64,000 nucleotides of DNA from Pseudisothecium myosuroides (lineage: Eukaryota > Streptophyta > Bryopsida > Hypnales > Lembophyllaceae). Positions 10,693 through 22,880 of this stretch are shown piece after piece. A program made the position numbers and the translations under genes. The notes below the pieces were generated by a model. The model saw nothing but the letters and a program-made list of their open reading frames with translations. It was not told the origin of the DNA and did not search any database. The stretch spans positions 30,808,987 through 30,872,986 of the forward strand of contig OX637290.1 of assembly GCA_951799445.1 (NCBI GenBank), read 5' to 3'. Position 1 is the stretch's first letter. Every line of letters begins with the position of its first letter.

Positions 10693-12426
10693 TTATACCA
10701 ATTTCCCAAAAATAAAATTTTATAGCAATACTAATATTTTATAGGTGATGCTAGTTCCCCCTCCACCAAACCAATAGGACAAATCAATGAAGTTTGGTTG
10801 CGCTCGTAACTTAGCCAGTCCTTGCAAAGACTGGGTCATACAGCATGGCTGGTCAGCATTGCAAGTCACTCTACAGTACAGCGTGGTACAATTCCAAGGG
10901 GGCCAATTTAGAACCTCAAGTTCTCCGATTTTAAGTTAGTTTATGATGGCTGGCGGGGCTTTGCCTGCGGGGCATCTTTTGCATGTTTTTCTTGGTGGAA
11001 CGCCATGCTTCAGCCATGCTGCATTTTGTTTGAAATGCAAGTGGAAACCGTGCGTATCTCACAAGCCCATAGAAAAGTAGTAATTTAGTGTACACCATTG
11101 ACCACATAGGAGCTCAACGTCTCATGCTGTCGCCACATTCCAAGCACGTCCAGCATGGGAAACAAAGAAATCATAAGGTGCTGCTTTCTGCTACTGTGTC
11201 TAGTTACAAATAATTAAATGTTTTTCTTGTTAGCTTGTGAAAGGAGGTTCCAACACACCAATGAATGTGATATTCGGATACCGTATGCAAAAGTTATAAA
11301 CTAAGAGTCAAAGATTTTTGGGGGAGATGTTCTGAAATCATTTCTTCAATCTAGGTACATATTGATTTTGGAGATGTACACAGAGTGATGATGACGGGTT
11401 TTGGCATGATGCGATTTTCGGTGTACCCATCTTACAGCTTAAAAGGAACCGGAGAAAGAATATCAATGATTCACCTTGAAATCTTGAGATTTGGTACACG
11501 AGAAAATGTCCAAGAGCGGAGCAGAAGAACTTAGAAGCCACATAAGGAAGGAGCACCCATAACTGTCAAATTAAACAATTCAGCATAGTTGGAGGCAAAT
11601 TTTTCTTAAAGAAATATTTTCTCAATGTTAGCAATTGAAAATCATGAATTTAAAAAAAAAAATAAGGCATCTAATTTCTACAAATTTTCAAGGTAGAACT
11701 CCCTAGGGCATCCTATATTGCACTTTAATAAATCTGCCTTGAATCTAGCACCAAAATCTTAAAAAATCAGAGACCACCAACCACAATTAAGCATGGACAC
11801 GGTTTTAAGGAACTTTTGGGAGCACTTTAAGAGAACTCTACAGTTTGTGTCAAGGTACACTCACGCTTATGGATGTTGCTACCTTAGTGAAGTCAAGGCC
11901 TACGATTCTCGAAAGGAATTGCCCAAGGGCCCAGACTTGTAAGAGGCGAACTGCAATAAAAGTAGGCTCCGTGCTATAATTTTCATGCCTTAATGATCTA
12001 GCAATGGGAAGAATTGCTCATGGACTATTAGTGATAATGATCTGCCATAGGCTTGTAGGTGATCATTCATTTGTTGTTATGAAAAGTAGATTGTCCTAGC
12101 CCACCACACTTCTATTAAGATAAATTGTTGTACAACCAACCGTGACCCAATTCTACCAAAATGGATTGATTACATCCAAAAATAGAATGTCAATAATCCA
12201 AGATATCTTATTTTGGAGTGTACCCACAAGAAGAGATGTTGAATAGTCTTACATTTTGCAACAACATATAGTCGCAAATTTTGATAGAATTTGATCCTGA
12301 TTGATTTTAATAGCAATCAACCCTACCTTTACTGGCTATTGCATATAATTGTTCAATGGAGGGGCTCTATCACTATGTAATCAAAACTAAATATCTTTTA
12401 CTTCCGTATGTTCTATTTCACTACTA
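10693..12426. other. Intergenic sequence between two inverted pogo-like MITEs
   Basis: No supported gene. A moderately GC-rich patch at about 10750-11180 has no recognisable coding content. The inverted MITEs on either side could also be the ends of one composite element, but I see nothing element-like inside. Confidence 0.35.
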
Positions 12427-12633
12427 TAATAGAACTTGTGTTAGTACATCCTCTCTTAGTGCATAACTATCAAGTATACAGAGAGTAAGTGGACCCAATT
12501 TCAAGCACATTTTCTAGAAAAGTAATGTAGTTAAAGCCGACATTAAGTAGGTGAATATTATCACACCTCTCTAAATGCATAAACCTTTTTTAGTGCATAG
12601 TCCCAGCACCATGCATGAAGACAAGTTCTACTA
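12427..12633 (-). mobile_element. Pogo/Emigrant-like MITE, copy 2 (inverted)
   Basis: This is an inverted relative of 10498-10690. Read on the minus strand it shows GTAGAACTTGTC, CATGGTGCTGGGAC and TTTAGAGAGGTGTGATAAT in the same order. TA flanks both ends (12425-12426 and 12634-12635). Confidence 0.65.
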
Positions 12634-12640
12634 TATATGT

Positions 12641-15125
12641 TCTTCAAAGGACAATATTTTATTATATTTTTTCAGCAAAAATATAGAATGAAATCAGATT
12701 TTATTTACTATTCACAACCAAAAAAATGACCTATACTTAGTTTTTGTTAAAACAAACAAGCAACCATGCTACAAGATGCACGATCCATGTAACACTTGCT
12801 TGCTTTTCGAGTAAGGTCTTATTACTCAAACTCTTTCACATGTAGCTTGTCCAGACGCCATAGCCCATAAGATTCCATTTCTCAGGTGTGAGGCTTCCAG
12901 GAGCTCAAACCCATGAATGCTTGAATGTCTGGATTGAACATGTTTCCCATGAAAACCACGACACCAGTATTCACCGCCTTTGGTTGACCAAGTGACCAAG
13001 CGAACACTACGACACATTGTTGTATCAGGATCTGCAATCTCTGAGCTTTAAAAAAGTTGTAGTTGCCCAACGAGAAAGAAGATGAAGATACCAACAACCA
13101 AGAATCATTCAAATTTGTCACCTGGAGCAAGGGCCTTCATGAGCTCACGTGCCTTCCTTCTATTACAACCTCACACCCAATGTCTGTTGGCATTATTTGT
13201 GCTTTTGAATCTCACTCCCACCACAGCTTCAATTCGGTCCACTAGCAGGAGCGGACCAGGTGTGGCTGTGGTCGCACTTGTAAGGATTTTAAATCTGAAA
13301 TCATTGCACAATGCACACCAATAAACCTACTACATCAATAGCCATAACTAGTAAGGTGAACATGCCTATTACCAAGCAGATTTGCTATCTAGGTGCCTTG
13401 GAGACACTATTTGTCAACTTCAGTATTTTTCAGAGATTGAGAAGTTTGAGAGAAGCCATTTGCAAGTAGAACAAAGACATTCCGACAAGAAATGAATTTG
13501 TTGTGATTTCTCAAAGTTTGTTGGGACAAAATTGGTAAAGCACGAGTAGACCCATACTAAAGCACAAGCAGACTTGTCGCCTCTCCAAGTGCATTGTCAT
13601 GATGCTAAAAGGGTTGCTAAGATTGTGGTAATGGGTAGGATGACTAACACAATGGGAGGGCCTAGTAGATGTGGGAATTGGGTGACTGATGGCATTGGGT
13701 TGTTCTACCTTGAAAACCACATATCAATAATATAAGATAATTGCGGTAATTGCACTAAAAATTGTTGAAATAATCATTTGAATACAATTCTTTATATTAA
13801 ACTATTTAAGTTTTTATTGGATCTTGTTGGAAGACAAAAAAAAAAAGGACTCCAAATTTTCTTAGCATGCATTTTTTGGACATTGGATGAGGAAGCTATG
13901 GATTTTCAAAGTACAACAAATAGGAGAACCTAAAATCGACCATAGATTCTCATGAATAGATCTTGCACAATGTAGGCAATTTTCTTGAAGAAGTTGCGGA
14001 TATAAAAAGAAAACACAATTAGGTGCATATATATTATTTTCACTAAAGAATTCATAATTTACAACTTTAGATAAGATTTCATTTACTTTACTAAGGTATG
14101 GGTCTAGTATAGAGAATCCTATTTCAAAGTAGAAATTTCAATTCTTGTACTTTCTCTCATTTTGGCATAAGTTTTGATGTAAGATTTTAAACACACAATT
14201 TATTAATTCACGCATTCTTTGATCCCTAAAGAAATCAAAGAACAAACATTGGTCTTTGTATTATGTATTTGAACAAAATGACATTGTTAATGAATGAATG
14301 AATTAGAAGTATAAGCCCAACTATGGGAATGGAAGCAAGATTCTAATGAAAATTACAAAGTCCTTTTTTTTTTGAGTTAATGATTATAAATTGTCTTTAA
14401 TTGACCATATTTTTGTTTTGCAAGGTGTATACAATGTTAACAAACAAGTTGTAGAAGATGAGCAATGGATGGATTTTATATACATGAGAATCCTATAAGC
14501 ATTTGGTAGCAATTATGGTAGCAATTGACATTGTTTCTCATGGTCTAAATATTCACCTCCACTTACTTTCTAGTTAAATGTTGTCTTCTATTACCATTTA
14601 TCTTAGTAGGTGACCAAAAAGATGGTTTCAAAAATGAATAGTTCTTCCCTGCTTGGCAACTTGTCATATAAATAAAACCCCTAACTCCAACTTTCTCTAA
14701 CCACTTGCCCTTTCAGTTCATTTTCTCGTGCTTCAATTTCTTGAATGATTTTTGACAACCAAAAGAAATTACAAAAAATATGAATTTACTTAAAATACTA
14801 GATGATAGTTGAATTGTAAAATTTCATGCCTCTTTGAAATGATTCTCTATTCCTAAAGGCTATCAAATCACACTACTAGCAATGCCAATTCAAACATTGC
14901 ATCCCATTAATGAACAAAATCAATTTTTAAATTCTTCAATCTTGAAGAGAAGATACCAAAACCTTTGGCTATAAAGCAATAATTTCTTAGTGTGGTTCCT
15001 TTCCGGATTAAAAGATCACACTACTTTCATGTCAACAAATTTTGCCGTAAAAGTTCTTCATTTGTAATTCCTCTATACATATTTTTGCAACCCTATAGGC
15101 ACTTCATAGACAATGTTTTTTACAT
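12641..15125. other. Long intergenic stretch, nothing recognised
   Basis: Several short open frames lie at 12826-13324 in a slightly GC-richer patch and at 13511-13720. None shows a recognisable domain, so no gene is called. Confidence 0.35.
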
Positions 15126-16401
15126 TTAACCCTAGAATACTATAATTTTTAGACTACTTCAAACTAATCTCTTCTAAAGTGACACAAAATGATTCATATT
15201 ATTTTATTTATTAAAGTTTAATAATGTCTTTTAATTAATCAATTCAAATAAGTCTTCACAAAACTTTACTTTAAAAGTCTTCCCAAATCATAATGCTTAA
15301 ACTTCTAAAATCAAATTTTTTTTAACCCTTTTTGAAGGTGAAGTTTTTGTTTTTCAAATACTTTGGCAATAAATTATTGCGTCCTACAAATTATATATTT
15401 TGACTAATATATTGAAAAATGAATTAAAAATACATGAATAAAAAATTAACAAGAAGAATCATATTCATCTTTAAAATTTATTAAGGAAGAAGTACATATA
15501 AACCCCTCACAGCCTAACAATTTTTTAGCAATGGAGATTTTAAATGAATTGCCCCACATTGATATTTTTTGGCACACAGGTGTACTCCAGATTTTTAATT
15601 TTAACCATACAAAAATAAAGACTATTTTGTCTACTATGCATAAAATTAATTGTGGAAAATATTGACTATTGGATTTTTAGATTATAATAGTTTTGGATGA
15701 TGAACTTTATAGGCAAAAAATGCAATTTTCAAGGAAGAAAATTTATAAGAAGATGAACATGATTTTTTATCCCCCCAAAAAATTGTAATGGAATCTAGGG
15801 CAAATGTAGCATTTTTTAATTTTAAAAAATGAGAAATCTTAAATTTATACACATTTTCAAACAAAAGGAGTAGAAAGTTAAAATTGACAAAATTGGATCC
15901 TACAAAAAATTTAAAAATTTATATATGCGTCAATTTTTGAAATTTAACAATTGATATTATAAGCATATTATTTGGAACATTTTCAAAAAGATTTGATATC
16001 ATTCTAATTATTTTGTATTTTTAATTACACTAAATTGAACCTTGTATTTTTAAAATTCCTATAAATACAAATTTGAATTTTTTTCCTCCAAATCTAGTTT
16101 GTTTGAGCAAAATAAAGATTAGAAATGTCCCAAATTTTCTTTTTCTTACATCCCTACTATTCCTTTCATTGGAAAAAATTATGTTTGTTCCTTTTTTCTA
16201 TTAGACTATATTTTCTAAATAAATTTTAAAATACTTCCCACCTTGAAATTTTGAAAATCGAAAAATGCAAAAAGTATGTCAACTTGTTATTCCACAAGAT
16301 CCTACTTTACAAAATATTGAGATTTGTGTCACCCTACTAAGAATTTGCCATTGAAAATTTGAAGAAGACGCATTGTGTCCTCTTAGTCCTTGAAGGGTTA
16401 A
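15126..16401. mobile_element. Possible decayed TTAA element
   Basis: The right end is recognisable as CCTTGAAGGG-TTAA (TTAA at 16398-16401) after a line reading like the family's GTCC block. A left partner may be TTAA-CCCTAGAA at about 15126, but the 1.27-kb spacing and weak match leave it doubtful. Confidence 0.3.
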
Positions 16402-16588
16402 AAGAAAAAATCTAAGTCATTGTAAATTTGACATGAAGTTGAGAAATGTCAACTCTAGTAGTGGGATTTTTTTAGTAAGCAAGACATTCCATTAAGATTT
16501 TATTTTTATTTGAAAATTCTAAAAGATTGAGTTCAAAAACAATTCTATGTGTCATTTCTATCGATAATGCTAATAAAATAAAACTCCT

Positions 16589-17178
16589 TTAATCCCTAAA
16601 GGACCACTAAGTCGTCTAGATTTCCAAAATTGTGAATGTCTACTATAAAATACAACTTAGAAAAAGATTTTAATAATGACTCTCAAACAATAGTTGTAAA
16701 ATATGATTTATAGATCACATTCATATGGTTAGATCAACAAATATACAAACCAATATTTTATAATCCTATAAGTTCAAAATGTTAAGTTCTAATCATAATT
16801 ATTTCTTAAGATTTTTATTTAATTTTTTGATTCAAGTCACTTTTGAAGGGTCATTTTTGGAATTGAAAGGGTCATTTTTGGAATTGAAAAAGTTATTTTT
16901 TGAGGCTAGACCTACCAATATTCTTTGATTCATGCAGAAAGGGTCATTTTGGGAATTGAAAAAGTTATTTTTTGAGGCTAGACCTACCAATACCCTTTGA
17001 TTCATGCATTATTTGCAAAGAAAAATCTTTATAATCTATACCATACAAAAGTTAAAGAACTAACACAAGAATCTTTAAAAAAAAATTAATGGATGAAAAA
17101 ACACATTTTTGTGAGTTTAGGATGTATTTCCATTCATTTGTTGTTCAAAATTTGCACTTGTAATCCTTTAGGGGTAAA
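16589..17178. mobile_element. TTAA element of 590 bp with internal direct repeats
   Basis: TTAA (16589-16592) precedes TCCCTAAAGGACCACTAAG. The right end reads CCTTTAGGGG-TAAA (17166-17178), one base off TTAA. Inside, a 72-bp unit beginning aaagggtcattttt is present in two full copies (about 16866 and 16938) plus a partial copy near 16846. Confidence 0.75.
16846..17010. repeat. 72-bp tandem repeat inside a TTAA element
   Basis: The units share gggtcatttt, ggaattgaaaaagttatttt and gaggctagacctaccaata. The last two units are nearly identical. Confidence 0.9.
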
Positions 17179-17353
17179 ACCTTAATCTCATTTAACAAAA
17201 TAGAATCATTCAAAGCTTTCCATGTAGGTACAACCTATCTAATAAAAAATTATGAATTTTTTTGTTTTAATGGCATTGGTCCAATTGTTGTTTTCATTTT
17301 TGTATTTCTAATCTATAATCTTTGTCAATCAATTTGGTTTTAAACTAACCAAT

Positions 17354-18126
17354 TTAACCCCTGAAGTACCAAGAATCCTCTCAAGGGATTGTTGAAGGTT
17401 TGGGTAGGTTTTAATGATCTCAAATTTTGACATGATTTTTTGTATTTTTTTTTAAAGATAGAAGAATTGATTAGATTTTTGGGAATAATTTTTATTGCAA
17501 TTGGGGTGTGGGAGCAACAAAAGTTATGCCATCCAATTAGAAAAGAAGTGAGGGTGAGCAACCATTAAAAACATATATATACATATATAATTTATTTTTT
17601 ATATATTATGTTTATTTTTTATATATTATCTTTTTCTATGTAGAAAGATTTGATATATTCTATTTGGATAAGTGATGTGAAAGTTATGGAATATCTTGTT
17701 TTGAGGGTAATCTTATTGTATTTTTGAAAAAATATTGTATTACATCCATTTGTGAACTCAATTTTCACAATATCTCAAGAAAAAAGTTCTATATAGTTAC
17801 TTTGCTTGCTGAAACAATCTCACCATTGGGATTAGTATGTTTTAATTCTATTTTAATAGAACTATTATTAATTTTAATTTTTTCCTTCTATCTTGTACAT
17901 GCTTCAATTTAATAGTTTTTAAAAGATTAAAAATAAAAAAATTTCAATAAATTAGTTATCCCAAACCCTCAACTCAACCATTCAACATTTTTTTGTTAAT
18001 TCAACATTATTTTCTAGTACAAAAAATTTAAGTTAAGAGAATTTGAAGCCTTATAATCTAGTCTTGCTATTGCAAAAAACTTGTTTTTTTCCACTTTAAC
18101 CCTTGAAAGCCCAAGGCCTTTGGGAT
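17354..18126 (-). mobile_element. Family A element, inverted and truncated
   Basis: TTAA at 17354-17357 and CCCCTGAAGTACCAAG form the palindrome-bearing side in decayed form. The family order follows on the minus strand. The far end is lost where it abuts the complete copy starting at 18127; a remnant TTTAACCCTTGAAAGCCCAAGG lies at 18095-18116. Confidence 0.7.
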
Positions 18127-19049
18127 TTAACCCCTAAAGGACCAAAGTCCCCTCGGGGGACACTTGGGATTTTGGGCAGGCTCGTGTGACCTGAAATTTT
18201 AACCTGATTTTTTGAAACTTTTTATAAAGATAGGAAATCATATTAGCTTTCTAAAAATATAATTTTTTTTCCAATTGGTGCCCGGGAGCAAAAGTTATGC
18301 CATTCTAAAGCAAAAAAGCAGTTCGTCGGGCAGATAAAATTTTAAAAAAAAAATGATTTTAAAATTTAAAAAAATCCTCAGAGATCATGTTTTTGTCTAC
18401 ATTTGAAGCTTTGATTCATTCAATTTGGACTCAGAATGAAAAAGTTACGGACATTCTTGTTTTTCGGGCAATCTAAGCATCTTCAAGAAAAAAAACTTAT
18501 AGAATTCATTTTTGAATGCAATTTTCAATTTTTTTCAATTTTTTTTTTTGACAAGGTTTAGTTTGTTTGCAAGAACAATCCCACCATTGGGATTATGGTG
18601 TTTTAATTCCACCTAAGAACTATTAACGATTTTGTGTTTCATTCAATTTTGAACCTACTTCTACTTAACAATTTTTTTATATGTGAAAATGAAGTTTTGA
18701 TATGCTGAAATTTTTTTCCCTGACTCTCAACTCAAATGTTCAACATAAATTTTTTTAACTTTATGGTGTGTAGTGCAAAAAAAATCCACAAATGGCCGTC
18801 AAAGTCATCTGAAATTGCAGAAAACAGTTCAAAATTTATTTTTTTCGAACTTTGAATGCTAATATCTTCCAATCGGAAAAGTCAAATTTCTTGAAATTTT
18901 TACCACATGATCTGAGACAAGTGAAGTACAAGATCCTACGGTTAGATTCTAAAAGAAAAGTTTTTTTTGGTTTAGGGAGTGATTGCAACAGAAATGGCAG
19001 TTTTCAGTGGTTTTGGAGCCTGAAAATGGCTTGGTCCTTTAGGGGTTAA
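18127..19049 (-). mobile_element. Complete family A TTAA element, 923 bp, inverted
   Basis: TTAA (18127-18130), CCCCTAAAGGACCAAAGTCC and the palindrome GTCCCCTCGGGGGAC mark the left side. The right side is TGGCTTGGTCCTTTAGGGG and TTAA (19046-19049). It is the mirror orientation of 7963-8882 and nearly the same length, so the full-length non-autonomous unit is about 920-945 bp. Confidence 0.92.
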
Positions 19050-20202
19050 AAACATCATTGCTTTTGAAGTGTAATAAATCTAAATGTCACTAAATTATAG
19101 ACATCTCAACCATAAAATCTTGTAGTGTACATGTTGTAGATGACATGAATCAAATTTGGAGTCATTTGGCCAAATAGATTGCAAGATTATGATGTTTTAG
19201 TGTTGAAAAACGATACTAAAATTTTCCTAGCAACACATTTGAAGGTGAAATTTGATTTCTAAACCTACTCAAATGAAGAAAATTTAAACTGTAAAGTGAT
19301 TCAAAATCAGCATACAAACACATTGGTGAAAGAAAGTATCATTCAATTGACTCATTGTGTTTGCAATTTAATGTCTTTGAAATTGCAAAAAATTGCAAAA
19401 AAAGTTGCAAAAAAGACATCTAAGGTTGAACCTCCATCTACTGAAATGCTTCTCAGTCACTCATAACTTCTTGGATTGATATGAAATTTTAGCCACAAAA
19501 CCTAGACCATTATGCGCAACATTTGTAATTTTTATTACTAGAAACGGACATTGTATGAAGAAAAAACAAGCCGCCAAAGTCCATTGTAATCCAAAATGTT
19601 GGGATTCTGAACTTTGAATTGCTTCCAAACATTCCAAACAACTTGGATTTACATGAACATTTTACCACAATAAGTAGACTTTAAGGGGAATAACAACCAA
19701 CAAATTTTTATTGAAAACAAACATTAGATGAAGGAGATACAAGCCCCCAAAGTTGCAGCCTTCAAATGTAGTTTGGTGAACTCAAATTGAACTTGTGAAC
19801 TTCAATTGGCTTCCAAAAAATTGGTACATTTTTTATTGATCTGAAAATTTTACCTCACAAACCAGAAGAAAGAGTGTAAATTTTCCAAGAAGTTTTATTG
19901 AATTTGGACATTGGATGCTAAAATTACAACACTTTGAATTGGACTTGAAACTATGTGTGGACACTTTTGGTCCCCTTGGGCGGTGAAGGAATAAACACTT
20001 ATATGTCTAATCTATATGGTCAAAAATTTAAGGGCAGCATAACTTTTGATCTTAGAAATTAATCAAAAAAACAATTATATTTCAACCATAGTTTACACCT
20101 TGTTTCAAAAAATCATGAACATCCAACCAAAATTAAGTTTGTGTGCAACTACCCTAGATTTTTTGCGTACGTTGAATTATCATTTGGTCCTTTAGGGATT
20201 AA
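19050..20202. other. Intergenic sequence ending in a TTAA-element end
   Basis: The last bases read TTTGGTCCTTTAGGGAT-TAA (TTAA 20199-20202), an end like that of family A. No matching left end was recognised. The body contains three loosely repeated blocks built around cttggattgatatgaaa / gaacattttaccaca, suggesting an old, internally repeated element. Confidence 0.4.
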
Positions 20203-20291
20203 AAGTAAATCAAACAAAGAGTACCAATTTAGCTCCAACTAAATTGGGACACGTGACACAATTAAGAAATTGAGGAAATAAATTCTAATTG

Positions 20292-20932
20292 TTAACCCCT
20301 AAATGTCCAAGGCACCAAAATTTGGTGTTGTCAATACTTTGAAGTTAAAAAAAATCTAACCAAGTTGATATCTTTAGTAGTTTATATTTTTGGAAAATCT
20401 TTTTGAAGTCTAGTTTTAGCATCAAAAATCCGATTTTGAAAATGATTGATTATGATTTTTCTATTCAAGATTTAATGCAAGGGTACCCATTGTAATCTTG
20501 ACTTTCCATAGTGTTGAGGGTACTTGGAAATGAGCCTCAAATACACTAGATCTTGGAGAAAAAATTGCATTAAAAATTCATTTAAAAAATCGTAGAGTAG
20601 ATTTTGAGAAACCATAAATTGATTGAGGTTATGCATGTTAGGTTCTTTAACCTCATATTTTTTTGTTGAACAACTTTTTAGATTTAACTTGTGAGAAAAG
20701 AATTGAAATAATTTTTTAGTTTTAACACCTTCATGATCAAACATTATAATCTTTCAATCCATAAGTGATATTGTTTTGTTTTTCTTTTCCTATGTGATCT
20801 CTAACATCTAGTTTGAATTTGTATAGTTACAATTCAAAAAAATTGATACAACTTATCAAAATGTTGGCTTTTTGTTCAATTTAGAGTAAATTCCTAGATG
20901 CTCAAAGAAGGCCTTGGACATTTAGGGGTTAA
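20292..20932 (-). mobile_element. Complete family B TTAA element, 641 bp
   Basis: TTAA-CCCCTAAATGTCCAAGGC at the left is mirrored by GCCTTGGACATTTAGGGG-TTAA at the right, an 18-bp perfect terminal repeat. The interior is the same as the nested copy at 5604-6258. Terminal bases therefore vary between copies while the body is conserved. Confidence 0.92.
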
Positions 20933-21045
20933 CATACAAGTTGCCACTAACTTACAATGTTGCTGTTGTTGATAAAAAATTACAACAAACCTCAAAATAT
21001 ATATTCAAGTTGAAGACGAAATAGGCATGAAATTAGGTGTTGTTG

Positions 21046-21216
21046 GTATTGACGAGCTTAGGGTTGACTTCCATGCGGAGTTGGTGCCATTGAAGGCCAC
21101 CAATCAATCAACGGTGGAATGGAGACTCCAGAAAAACCAGACTCCTTATTCCACTGTTGATCGGTGGGGTTTGCTTCACTGGCCCCCACTCTACATGGAA
21201 GCCCGCTCTTAGCTAG
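21046..21216. ncRNA. Long imperfect hairpin, candidate small-RNA precursor or fold-back element
   Basis: Two arms of about 75-80 nt around a short A-rich loop (near 21133) pair through several blocks: GACTTCCATG with CATGGAAGCC, ATCAACGGTGGAAT with ATTCCACTGTTGAT, and GACTCC with its complement. A 61-codon frame runs through it but is explained by the symmetry. Size and arm pairing fit a plant miRNA precursor or a decayed MITE. I do not recognise a known mature miRNA. Confidence 0.4.
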
Positions 21217-22279
21217 GTCCTGGTATTTCTCTTGTTTTGAAGACCGACAAAAACTGTCAAGAATGCTTTCAGTTGCACCACCTTACCTTCCTCGGCATGA
21301 GCATGCTTTTTGCGAGTGCTGAGAAGTTCCTGTCAACGTACGTTTCTGTAGTTGCAACAATTTTGTATTCTTGCAGTCTCGCTTTTTTTATTTTTCCTCT
21401 TCTTTCCACGTTTGAGAAGTGAAAGTGGACTGGAAAGCAACTGTACAACTTGGTTCAATATCAGAAGCAGCACAATATCTTCCATACTTCTTTTTGCGCA
21501 GACATCAAGGACAATATATGAAAAATGGGCAAGCCAGGATGAAAAATTTGCAGAGAAAAATCCCCAGCTTGCATAACATTCAGTAGCCTGAAGAGAGGCT
21601 GCCTTTCCCTCTCTTCAAGTATCATCCACAAACTTCATCATTAAATTTTCTGACATGGCTGGCCCCCACATCGACTTATGTGCACTCACTAAATTGAGCC
21701 TCTCTTTCATAAACTCTCTGACAAATTCAGCCAAGTGTCCTCTTAGCTATTGATGGGTGTAGAATATTCCACACTCTTTCATCCGGCTAGATGAAAGAGT
21801 GTGGAATATTCCACACTCTGCAATTGGAGGGAGGGCAGGCCTGCTGAGTGCTACTGAATGTTATGTGAAGAGCACCCAGTTTTTTTGGGGGGGTTTCAGA
21901 CAAATGGTTATGTGGCCTTTCTTTCAAGAATGTTTTGAGTTTCCTGGCTCCTTCATTTTGGGGGTTCGAATTTAAGGATGTCAATTTTGAGTATGCAATT
22001 CTTGTATGCAATTTTTGTATATGCTGGCTCTCCACAATATATATAATGAGATTTTGGAAACATTGTGGCAATAGTGTGCAGGACCATCATTACAGTCTGA
22101 CATTTTTTAACACATTTATCCTTTTTTCTCTATAGGCTTGAAGCAGCCCATTTTTTTTGAGAAAATTGGGCATTAAAAGGCCTAAAAAAAACATTGCCTG
22201 CACCCACGCGTGGCCTCAACAACTCTTGGCAGGCCCGTTGAAGAAATTAGTGTCCCACCATTACTCTCCCAACCTAAAC
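21217..22279. other. Intergenic sequence with a perfect hairpin
   Basis: Moderately GC-rich, with short open frames and no known domain. It holds the hairpin listed at 21762-21811. Confidence 0.35.
21762..21811. repeat. Perfect 22-bp inverted repeat with 6-nt loop
   Basis: GAATATTCCACACTCTTTCATC at 21762-21783 is exactly mirrored at 21790-21811, with loop cggcta. The right arm runs on into ccacactct, a direct echo of the left arm. It is not followed by a T-run, and this is plant DNA, so a bacterial-type terminator is not proposed. Confidence 0.9.
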
Positions 22280-22880
22280 TTAAACCCTAAATGCCCAAGG
22301 CCTTTTTTTAACTTCTAGGAATCTGCTCTAAATTGAACAAAAAGACAACATCTTGATAAGTTGTATCAATTTTTTATGAATTGTAATCGTACAAATTCAA
22401 ACTAGACATGTTAGAGGTCAGATAGGAAAAAAAAATATATATCATTCATGAAATGAAAGATTATAATGTTTGAACATGAAGGTGATAAGACTGCAGAAGT
22501 AGCTTAAAGTCTTTCTATCCTCTTTTTACATGCCAAATCTAAAAAGTTGGTCAGCAAAAAAAATGAGGTTAAAGGACCTAACATGCATAACCCCAAGCAA
22601 TTTACGGCTTCTCAAAATCTATTCTACAATTTTTTTAAATGAATTTCTAATGTGATTTTTCCTCCAAGATCTAGTATATTTGAGGCTCATTTCCAAGAGC
22701 CCTCAGTACTACGGAAAGTCAATATTGCAATGGGTACCCTCGCACAAAATCTTGAATAGAAAAATCATAATCAATCATTTTCAAAATTGGATTTTCACGC
22801 TAAAACTAGATTTCAAAAAGAATTTTTCAAAAATTTAAACTATTAAAAATAGCAACTTGGTTAGGGTTTTATTAAACTTC
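22280..22880 (+). mobile_element. Family B TTAA element, one end lost
   Basis: TTAA-ACCCTAAATGCCCAAGG starts at 22280. The body is the family B interior in the orientation opposite to 20292-20932. The match stops near 22880 (ttattaaacttcaa), before the expected terminal repeat, so this copy is truncated. Confidence 0.75.

Noticed and set aside
12826..13324. Overlapping short frames suggesting a small gene
   Set aside because: Both strands are open over the same bases and no frame resembles a known protein.
21762..21771. GAATATTC as a heat-shock element
   Set aside because: Only a single GAA-NN-TTC pair per arm, without the third unit and without an adjacent gene.
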